DNA of 11,964 nt from Streptococcus oralis (GTDB lineage: Bacteria > Bacillota > Bacilli > Lactobacillales > Streptococcaceae), in NCBI GenBank assembly GCA_937930605.1, contig CALHBZ010000025.1, forward strand, positions 1-11,964, read 5' to 3'. Numbering within the stretch: the stretch's first letter is position 1; every line of letters starts with the position of its first letter. Made by a program: the position numbers and the translations under genes. Under the pieces are notes generated by a model. The model was not told the origin of the DNA. It did no database searches and worked only from the letters and a program-made list of their open reading frames with translations. Below are positions 6,659 through 11,964 of this stretch, in pieces.

Positions 6659-7390
6659 CTATTCTGACTTGTCAATGTCTTTCTTCATCTCATCAACGTT
6701 AAATTTCGCAAATAAATACTGGCGATCTTGGACTGGAAAACGTTGGTCCAACTGATCGACTGCTCCAACCTCGATTATTCCTTCTTTGATAACAAAGTCC
6801 ATCACGTGTCCACCAAAAGTCAAATCATCAGAGATAAAGTGCAAATGGTAGCCTGCAACACTCACCCCATGGAAAATCTCCGGTGTCCAAAACCCAACAA
6901 TGGTTCCCGATACATTTTCACGACTATATTCAGGTTGATGGGTGGCAACCTCAGCAAACTTGGTGTCTGTTGTTGACTTGGGAATCATCCGTACATGCAT
7001 GTGGGCGAATTCCCCATGAATCTTGATGGAGCGAAAGAGATTTTCCCCATCATAGTAGGACTCAATCCGCTTTTCTAATTCCTTGTCCGTCATCTCAAAG
7101 CGCTGGCGGAAAATCACTTCTGCCTGATGGGGAACCACTGCCGCATATGGGATAAGGGCATCAGGTGCGACTTCTACGATTTCAGGTTGCTCCCCTGAAC
7201 CTTTGGCTTGATAAGCCTTGCCATCAAGGACAATCAACTCCCCATCAATCGAATCAAGGGTTCCCAAACCAAGGTCACCATGCTCCAGCAATTCTCCTAC
7301 TGTCATGGTTCCGCCATAGAGACCAGCCATAAGGGCACCTAGAGTATTGTATTGAAATAATTTTACCGGTTCCTGCACTTTTCTATCCAT
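6659..7390 (-). CDS. budA: Alpha-acetolactate decarboxylase
   Basis: Converts (S)-2-acetolactate to acetoin and CO2 (EC 4.1.1.5) in the cytoplasm. This diverts pyruvate to a neutral product and keeps acetolactate from accumulating. It has 243 residues, the usual length. The zinc ligands H182 and H184 (GYHLHF) and H195 (GGH) are in place, as are EHGDLGLGTLDSIDGE (36-51), with the conserved Glu at 51, and R120 in FRSIKI. The ATG at 7390 follows a purine-rich AAGAAAGAG, a modest ribosome binding site. The gene is also called aldB or aldC in lactic acid bacteria. No acetolactate synthase gene is adjacent, so the substrate must come from elsewhere in the genome. It is first in an operon with the YhfC-like gene. 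Confidence 0.93.
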   Translation of the reverse strand: MDRKVQEPVKLFQYNTLGALMAGLYGGTMTVGELLEHGDLGLGTLDSIDGELIVLDGKAYQAKGSGEQPEIVEVAPDALIPYAAVVPHQAEVIFRQRFEMTDKELEKRIESYYDGENLFRSIKIHGEFAHMHVRMIPKSTTDTKFAEVATHQPEYSRENVSGTIVGFWTPEIFHGVSVAGYHLHFISDDLTFGGHVMDFVIKEGIIEVGAVDQLDQRFPVQDRQYLFAKFNVDEMKKDIDKSE

Positions 7391-7422
7391 TCTCTTTCTT
7401 ATCTTCTATTCAATGAATCATC

Positions 7423-7461
7423 ATACTTTCTAAGTATACCACATTTGCTCCTAGATGTGAA
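7423..7461 (-). promoter_or_regulatory. budA: budA promoter with a dyad over the -10
   Basis: On the minus strand TTCACA (7461-7456) is followed, 17 bases on, by TATACT (7438-7433), preceded by TGG (extended -10). A perfect dyad, ATACTT-TCT-AAGTAT (7423-7437, plus strand), covers the -10 and the expected start site. A protein bound there would block transcription, so it is a candidate operator, possibly for the divergent MocR regulator. Confidence 0.65.
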
Positions 7462-7481
7462 AGGGAGAAATGCTTTTCCCA

Positions 7482-7510
7482 TTGCCAAGTAGGCAAAAAA
7501 AAGGTACAAT
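7482..7510 (+). promoter_or_regulatory. Promoter of the MocR-type regulator with a dyad over the -35
   Basis: TTGCCA (7482-7487), 17 bases, TACAAT (7505-7510) is a good sigma-A promoter. AAAGGAGG at 7522-7529 lies 6 bases before the ATG at 7536. The inverted repeat TTGCC-AAGTA-GGCAA (7482-7496) covers the -35 and may be an autoregulatory site. Confidence 0.7.
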
Positions 7511-7535
7511 GTAACAAAATCAAAGGAGGTCTGGA

Positions 7536-8807
7536 ATGACGAAACAAAGTAAGTACCAAGCAGTTGTTTCCTTTCTAAAAAAGGGTATCGAATCAGGAAA
7601 ATTTCCAACTGGTAGCAGACTTCCCTCCATCCGTCAACTGAGTCTGGACTTTCATTGTAGCAAGGACACTGTACAACGAGCCCTGCTAGAATTACGCCAT
7701 GAACAATACCTCTATGCCAAGCCCCAAAGTGGCTATTATGTTCTGGAACAGAGGCAGCATCAGGACTTGGAAATAGAAGTCACTGACGAACATGCCAGTG
7801 CTTATGACGACTTCAGACTTTGCGTCAATGAAACACTGATTGGAAGAGAAAACTACCTCTTCAACTACTATGACAACCAAGAAGGCCTGGAGGAACTAAG
7901 GCAATCAGTCCATCAACTTCTTTTCAACCAAGCCCTCTACTGCAAACCAGACCAACTAGTTCTGACTTCGGGTACCCAGCAAGCTCTCTTTATCCTTTCT
8001 CAGATTGACTTTCCTAGTAAGGGAGAGGAGATTTTGGTCGAACAACCAACTTACCACCGGATGAACCGCCTCTTGGTGGCTCAGGGATTGGCCTACCAGA
8101 CCATTGAACGTCGAATCGATGGGATTGACCTTGACGAACTAGAAGAACAGTTCAAATCTGGAAAAATCAAGTTCTTCTATAACATTCCTCGCTACCACTA
8201 TCCTCTTGGACATTCCTATTCTGATCAGGAAAAAAGGGTCATTCTAGATCTAGCAAACCAGTATGGAGTATACATTGTCGAGGATGACTATTTAGGAGAC
8301 CTAGACCCTAAAAAAAGCCAGACCTTCCACTATCTGGATACAGAGGATCGGGTCATTTATATCAAGTCCTTCTCAACCAGTCTCTTTCCAGCCCTTCGTA
8401 TCACCGCTCTCATTCTCCCAAATGCCCTAAAAGAGACCTTTGTTTCCTACAAAAATATCTTGGACTATGATAGTAATCTCATCATGCAAAAGGCTCTCTC
8501 TCTGTACATCGATAGTCAGTTATTTGAAAAAAATCGACTGGCTCGACTGACCCTTCAAGAGAACTATCAGACTCGGATAAAGGAAGTACTTAAAAAAAAC
8601 ACCTGTCCCTTGCCCTACTATCCTCTACACGATGGCCTTCTCCTTGATTTGAGAAATTATCCTAAAATTGCCAGTTTAAAGCATAGCTCACTCAAACTAG
8701 ACTTCTTTGAAGAGGCTTATTTGGAAGCCTGTCCTTATCAGTTTGCCAAAGTCTCTCTCGAAAATCTAGAAGCACTATTACAATACATAAAAGCAGAATT
8801 GGATTAA
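7536..8807 (+). CDS. MocR-type GntR transcriptional regulator with degenerate aminotransferase domain
   Basis: A 423-residue fusion. Residues 1-70 are a GntR winged helix (LPSIRQLSLDFHCSKDTVQRA, about 29-49, ending SGYYV). Residues about 100-423 are a fold-type I aminotransferase domain with TSGTQQAL (144-151), EQPTYH (169-174), VEDDY (248-252, the Asp that holds the PLP ring nitrogen) and LFPALRI (283-289). In MocR proteins the PLP lysine lies in SFSK-x-LFP. Here the motif is SFSTSLFP, so position 281 is Thr (codon ACC), with a displaced Lys at 277. The C-terminal substrate-carboxylate Arg also seems absent (FAKVSL). Enzyme activity is therefore unlikely, and even covalent PLP sensing is doubtful. 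It is divergent from budA and probably regulates that operon and itself; the effector is unknown. Confidence 0.9.
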   Translation: MTKQSKYQAVVSFLKKGIESGKFPTGSRLPSIRQLSLDFHCSKDTVQRALLELRHEQYLYAKPQSGYYVLEQRQHQDLEIEVTDEHASAYDDFRLCVNETLIGRENYLFNYYDNQEGLEELRQSVHQLLFNQALYCKPDQLVLTSGTQQALFILSQIDFPSKGEEILVEQPTYHRMNRLLVAQGLAYQTIERRIDGIDLDELEEQFKSGKIKFFYNIPRYHYPLGHSYSDQEKRVILDLANQYGVYIVEDDYLGDLDPKKSQTFHYLDTEDRVIYIKSFSTSLFPALRITALILPNALKETFVSYKNILDYDSNLIMQKALSLYIDSQLFEKNRLARLTLQENYQTRIKEVLKKNTCPLPYYPLHDGLLLDLRNYPKIASLKHSSLKLDFFEEAYLEACPYQFAKVSLENLEALLQYIKAELD

Positions 8808-8830
8808 AGTCCAACTCTGCTTTCTTTTTT
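8790..8830. terminator. Bidirectional terminator between the regulator and the amino-acid-binding protein
   Basis: A 14-bp stem with one mismatch joins 8790-8803 and 8810-8823 around the loop TTAAAG, followed by TTTCTTTTTT on the plus strand. The left arm overlaps the last codons of the regulator. On the minus strand the stem follows the stop codon at 8829-8831 and ends in TTTTATG, so it serves both convergent genes. Confidence 0.85.
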
Positions 8831-9644
8831 ATTGTTCAACTTCTGTTAGTTTCGCTGCTTTCTCTAGATAGGTTTGATAGGTTCCATCATCTTTTAGTTT
8901 TTGGATAACCTTATCTACTACTGCTTTCAAGTCTGATTGATTCTTCTTGATGGCAACGGCATTGGCTTCGCCATCTTTCATCGTCAAAGTAGCTGTCGCA
9001 ACGACAAGGTCTGAGTTTTTACCTGCGTAACTAAGAGCCACTGGTTCATCCATATGAACAGCATCCACTTTTCCAGCCTGCAATTCATTGACTGCTTCAC
9101 CCATATTGGTCAAGGATGTCAATTGGGCATTTGGCAATTGTTCCTTCACCATAGTTTCTGGAACGGTTCCCTTTTGAGCTGCGATATTTGCACTTGCTAG
9201 GTTTGAAAGATCCTTGTATTTGTCTAAATCGGCTTTTCTAACCAAGAAACTCATCTTGTTTTCATAGTAAGGAATTGAAAAGTCAAAGACTTCCTTTCTC
9301 TCATCGGTGGCACTAATTCCTGCAATAGCCAAGTCAGCCTTTCCAGTTTGAAGACTAGTCAAGACATTGTCAAAACTCATACTAGAGATTTCAAGCTTAA
9401 CTCCAAGTTCATCCGCAATCGCTTGAGCCATATCAATATCTGCACCAACCACTTGGTTTTTACCATCTACCAAGGCTTGGAATTCAAATGGCGCATAGTC
9501 TGGGCTAGTCGCTACAACTAGCTTCCCTTTTTGTTTGATAGCATCCACAGCAGACTGGGAACTATCCGCACTTGATTGACAGGCCACTAAAATCATGCTG
9601 ACAAGCATGCTACACACAACTAATATCCATTTCTTGAACTTCAT
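8829..9644 (-). CDS. Amino-acid ABC transporter substrate-binding lipoprotein
   Basis: A 271-residue family 3 extracellular solute-binding protein (SBP_bac_3). The N-terminus is a lipoprotein signal with lipobox LVAC and C22 as the lipidated residue, so it is tethered to the outer face of the membrane. The binding domain runs from about 41 to 262. ATDERKEVFDFS contains R116, which in this family binds the alpha-carboxylate. D199 in HMDEP is the usual amino-group ligand, and GTVPE (159-163) is on the second lobe. The substrate cannot be read from the sequence; arginine, lysine, histidine or glutamine are possible. No permease or ATPase gene is adjacent, so it is an orphan binding protein that must share a transporter encoded elsewhere. 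Confidence 0.88.
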   Translation of the reverse strand: MKFKKWILVVCSMLVSMILVACQSSADSSQSAVDAIKQKGKLVVATSPDYAPFEFQALVDGKNQVVGADIDMAQAIADELGVKLEISSMSFDNVLTSLQTGKADLAIAGISATDERKEVFDFSIPYYENKMSFLVRKADLDKYKDLSNLASANIAAQKGTVPETMVKEQLPNAQLTSLTNMGEAVNELQAGKVDAVHMDEPVALSYAGKNSDLVVATATLTMKDGEANAVAIKKNQSDLKAVVDKVIQKLKDDGTYQTYLEKAAKLTEVEQ

Positions 9645-9675
9645 AAATAAACGACCTTTCTGTTATTTCTGAATA

Positions 9676-9704
9676 ATTATAACTTATTTAAAAATACTTG
9701 TCAA
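9676..9704 (-). promoter_or_regulatory. Consensus promoter of the amino-acid-binding lipoprotein gene
   Basis: On the minus strand a perfect TTGACA (9704-9699), a 17-base spacer and a perfect TATAAT (9681-9676) lie about 30 bases before the ATG. This is a full consensus sigma-A promoter in AT-rich DNA and predicts strong expression unless it is repressed. Confidence 0.85.
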
Positions 9705-9719
9705 CACTTTCTAGAATTT

Positions 9720-9734
9720 TCATTTCAAAAAATT
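9720..9734 (-). promoter_or_regulatory. Possible CodY-box upstream of the amino-acid-binding lipoprotein
   Basis: The minus strand reads AATTTTTTGAAATGA, which matches 11 of 15 positions of the CodY consensus AATTTTCWGAAAATT. It lies about 15 bases upstream of the -35. CodY represses many amino-acid uptake genes in streptococci, so the context fits. The DNA is very AT-rich and four mismatches leave real doubt. Confidence 0.3.
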
Positions 9735-9751
9735 CCTTTTTATTCAAAAAC

Positions 9752-9779
9752 AAAGACTAATCTGAGTTAATTAGCCTTT
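9752..9779 (-). terminator. Terminator downstream of phoU
   Basis: A 10-bp stem including one G-U pair (9752-9761 with 9770-9779, loop CTGAGTTA) lies 25 bases after the phoU stop. On the minus strand it is followed by TTTGTTTTTG. It probably ends the pst-phoU transcript. Confidence 0.75.
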
Positions 9780-9803
9780 TTCATTGCATATTTAAACCAT
9801 TTC

Positions 9804-10457
9804 TTAGAGTTCGACAATCTTACCTGTTTCAAAGTAAACAACCCATTCACAGATATTTTTTGCGTAGTCTCCGATACGTTCCAAGAAGGAAATGACCTGG
9901 AAGTAATCACGGCCTGTAACGATAGCTTCAGGATTTTTCTTGATTTCCTCTGTAGCTAAATCACGGATGCTATCAAAGTAATGGTTGATTTTTTCGTCCA
10001 TCGCCGCCACTTCATATGCTTGATCCACAGAACCGTTCAGATAAAGATCTAGAGCTGCTTCGACAAAGTCTTTCACGTCGCGTCCCATCTTTTTGATTTC
10101 TTCTTCAACGGCGGGGATGCGTTGCTCTCCCTTCATGCGAATAGTTGCTTTCGCAATTGACACCGCGTGATCTCCCATGCGTTCCAAATCGGATACGGCC
10201 TTGAGAACTGTCAAGACAGTACGAAGGTCTTGTGAAACAGGTTGCTGGAGGGCAATCATTTCAAATGATTTCTTTTCTAGTTTCACTTCATATTCATTTA
10301 TCTCTGCATCTTCCTCGATAACTTCTTTTGCCAAATCACGGTCATGCGTGACAAAGGCACGCACTGTACGATTGATTTGTGAGAGCACTTCTTGTCCCAT
10401 GGCGTAGAACTGGTTGTGCAATTTCTCCAAATCTTCTTCAAATTGAGATCGTAACAT
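9804..10457 (-). CDS. phoU: Phosphate transport system regulator PhoU
   Basis: A 217-residue all-helical cytoplasmic protein made of two PhoU repeats. It restrains Pst phosphate uptake and, where a PhoR-type kinase exists, signals phosphate sufficiency. Each repeat carries the metal-binding E/DxxxD motif: ERMGD (92-96) and ERIGD (193-197). Two adjacent ATG codons are possible. The second (10457) has AAGGAG at 7-base spacing, whereas the first (10460) has only 4, so I chose the second. The gene follows pstB after 11 bases and is the last gene of the pst operon, with a terminator beyond it. Length and both motifs are intact. Confidence 0.94.
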   Translation of the reverse strand: MLRSQFEEDLEKLHNQFYAMGQEVLSQINRTVRAFVTHDRDLAKEVIEEDAEINEYEVKLEKKSFEMIALQQPVSQDLRTVLTVLKAVSDLERMGDHAVSIAKATIRMKGEQRIPAVEEEIKKMGRDVKDFVEAALDLYLNGSVDQAYEVAAMDEKINHYFDSIRDLATEEIKKNPEAIVTGRDYFQVISFLERIGDYAKNICEWVVYFETGKIVEL

Positions 10458-10468
10458 CATTCAACTCC

Positions 10469-11227
10469 TTATCCAAATTTTCCTGTAATATAATCTTCTG
10501 TTTCCTTGTTTTGTGGGTCTAGGAACATCTTCTTGGTATCATTAAACTCGATCAAATCCCCATCTAGGAAAAAGCCCGTCTTATCAGAGATACGTGAGGC
10601 CTGTTGCATGGAACGCGTTACCAAGAGCATGGTGTATTTGTCTTTTAGACCATACAAGGTTTCCTCAATCTTACCAGCCGAGATAGGATCCAAGGCTGAA
10701 GTTGGTTCATCTAAGAGGATGATTTTCGGGCTGGTTGCCAAAACACGGGCAACACAGACACGTTGCTGTTGACCTCCTGAGAGACCAATGGCCGAATCAT
10801 GCAAGCGATCCTTGACTTCATCCCAGATAGAAGCACGTTGCAGGGCTTTTTCCACTGCTTCATCTAGAACTTGCTTATCTTTTACTCCATTGATACGTAG
10901 CCCGTAGACAACATTTTCATAAATAGACATAGGGAATGGATTGGGCTGTTGGAAGACCATTCCAATTTCCTTACGTAATTCAACCGTATCGGTACGCGGA
11001 CTATAGATATTGTGACCATTATAAATCACTGTTCCAGTTGTTGTTACCTCAGGGTTTAAATCTCCCATGCGGTTGATGGCCTTGAGAAGGGTGGACTTTC
11101 CTGATCCAGAAGGACCAATGAGGGCGGTTATTTCCTTAGGTTGGAAAGAAAGAGAAACACTATTCAAGGCCTTCTTTTTATTGTAATAAACGGACAGGTC
11201 TTTAACCTGCAAAATCGGTTCTGTCAT
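10469..11227 (-). CDS. pstB: Phosphate ABC transporter ATP-binding protein PstB (downstream copy)
   Basis: ATPase subunit of the high-affinity phosphate importer, 252 residues. Walker [10 protein letters not shown] (38-46), Q-loop Q93, signature LSGGQQQR (149-156) and Walker B IILLDEP (169-175) with catalytic E174 are all present. The switch-loop position, usually histidine in VTHxMQQA, is arginine here: VTRSMQQA, R205, codon CGT. The neighbouring PstB keeps the histidine. AAGGAAG precedes the ATG at 11227, 12 bases after the upstream pstB stop. Two different PstB subunits in one operon could form a heterodimer with one weakened ATP site, or homodimers with different activity. Numbering as pstB1 or pstB2 varies between genomes, so I leave it unnumbered. 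Confidence 0.94.
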   Translation of the reverse strand: MTEPILQVKDLSVYYNKKKALNSVSLSFQPKEITALIGPSGSGKSTLLKAINRMGDLNPEVTTTGTVIYNGHNIYSPRTDTVELRKEIGMVFQQPNPFPMSIYENVVYGLRINGVKDKQVLDEAVEKALQRASIWDEVKDRLHDSAIGLSGGQQQRVCVARVLATSPKIILLDEPTSALDPISAGKIEETLYGLKDKYTMLLVTRSMQQASRISDKTGFFLDGDLIEFNDTKKMFLDPQNKETEDYITGKFG

Positions 11228-11239
11228 ACTGCTTCCTTT

Positions 11240-11964
11240 CTAACCAAAGTGTCCCGTTACATAGTCATTGGTAGACTGTAGTTTCGCATTTTGGAAAATG
11301 TTGGATGTCTTATCATACTCGATCAAATCGCCCAAGTAGAAAAATCCTGTGTAGTCACTCGCACGGGCGGCCTGTTGCATACTGTGGGTAACGATGATGA
11401 TGGTAAAATCCTTCTTCAATTCCAACATGGTTTCTTCCAGCTGGGCTGTCGCAATCGGATCCAAGGCTGATGCTGGCTCATCCATCAAGAGGATATCTGG
11501 CTTGACAGAGATAGCTCGCGCGATACAAAGACGTTGTTGCTGACCACCAGACAGGGTCAAGGCTGACTTGTGCAAATCATCTTTTACCTGATCCCAGAGG
11601 GCAGCCTGACGTAGAGAGGTTTCGACAATTTCATCAAGGACTTTCTTGTCCTTAATACCTGCACGTTCGTGGGCAAAAGTGATGTTACGGTAGATAGACT
11701 TGGCAAATGGATTTGGACGTTGGAAGACCATTCCGATGTGCTTGCGCATCTCATAGACATTGATTTCTGGACGGTTGACATCAATCCCTTGGTAGAGGAT
11801 TTGACCTGTTACCTTAGCAATATCAATGGTATCATTCATCCGATTGAGACTGCGAAGATAAGTAGATTTCCCAGATCCAGAAGGACCAATCAAGGCTGTA
11901 ATTTTATTCTTTTCAAATTGCATATCGATGCCCTTGATGGATTCATTTTTACCATAGTAAACAT
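11240..11964 (-). CDS. pstB: Phosphate ABC transporter ATP-binding protein PstB (upstream copy, 5' end cut by window)
   Basis: The frame is open to the right edge, where it reads [21 protein letters not shown] methionine at 11923 is therefore internal and the true start lies outside the window, roughly 15-30 residues further. The visible part has Walker [11 protein letters not shown]-loop VFQRPNPF, signature LSGGQQQR, Walker B ILLMDEP and the switch histidine in VTHSMQQA, so all ATPase motifs are intact. It energises phosphate import with PstA and PstC, which are expected upstream beyond the window. It resembles the downstream PstB throughout (an old tandem duplication or recruited paralogue) but differs enough not to be a recent copy. 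Confidence 0.94.
   Translation of the reverse strand, partial: VYYGKNESIKGIDMQFEKNKITALIGPSGSGKSTYLRSLNRMNDTIDIAKVTGQILYQGIDVNRPEINVYEMRKHIGMVFQRPNPFAKSIYRNITFAHERAGIKDKKVLDEIVETSLRQAALWDQVKDDLHKSALTLSGGQQQRLCIARAISVKPDILLMDEPASALDPIATAQLEETMLELKKDFTIIIVTHSMQQAARASDYTGFFYLGDLIEYDKTSNIFQNAKLQSTNDYVTGHFG

Noticed and set aside
7399..7608. Minus-strand open frame across the budA-regulator intergenic region
   Set aside because: It overlaps the regulator's 5' end and both promoters and has no plausible start signal.
1..11964. CRISPR array, toxin-antitoxin pair, phage genes or a defence island
   Set aside because: There are no regularly spaced direct repeats and no recognisable genes of these kinds. 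Apart from the left 930 bases the window is core metabolic and transport genes.

Overview
The window looks like a chromosomal segment of a mitis-group Streptococcus (S. mitis, S. oralis or S. pneumoniae type). This rests on the low-GC codon use, the protein sequences and the gene order murB-potABCD next to budA, a MocR regulator and phoU-pstB-pstB. The species is an inference from remembered homologues; no search was run. Nearly all genes lie on the minus strand. The only clear plus-strand gene is the MocR-type regulator at 7536-8807.

Layout from left to right. Positions 1-128 are the end of an IS3-family insertion sequence with the first codons of its minus-strand transposase. Positions 129-930 are decaying DNA: an EXLDI-family gene killed by a nonsense codon (210-578) and a C-terminal remnant of a DUF2268 putative zinc protease (643-849). 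Positions 937-4718 hold the spermidine/putrescine ABC importer potA-potB-potC-potD, read right to left with short overlaps at every junction. It is preceded by a 159-base structured leader and then by murB (4878-5783), which has its own extended -10 promoter. Next come a YhfC-family membrane protein and alpha-acetolactate decarboxylase (budA), which form a two-gene operon. This operon is divergent from the MocR regulator across a short region with two dyad symmetries. The regulator is convergent with an orphan amino-acid-binding lipoprotein, and the two share a bidirectional terminator. The right end is the 3' part of a pst phosphate-uptake operon: two pstB ATPases (the upstream one cut by the window edge) and phoU.

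Functionally the window combines cell-wall precursor synthesis (murB), polyamine import, acetoin metabolism, amino-acid scavenging and high-affinity phosphate import. Most genes are ordinary core genes. The items most worth a second look are a MocR regulator whose PLP-binding lysine position is threonine, a PstB with arginine at the switch-histidine position next to a PstB that keeps the histidine, the potA leader with mutually exclusive stems and an overlapping short ORF, and the decayed IS-flanked segment downstream of potD. I found no sign of a wholly new multi-gene system.
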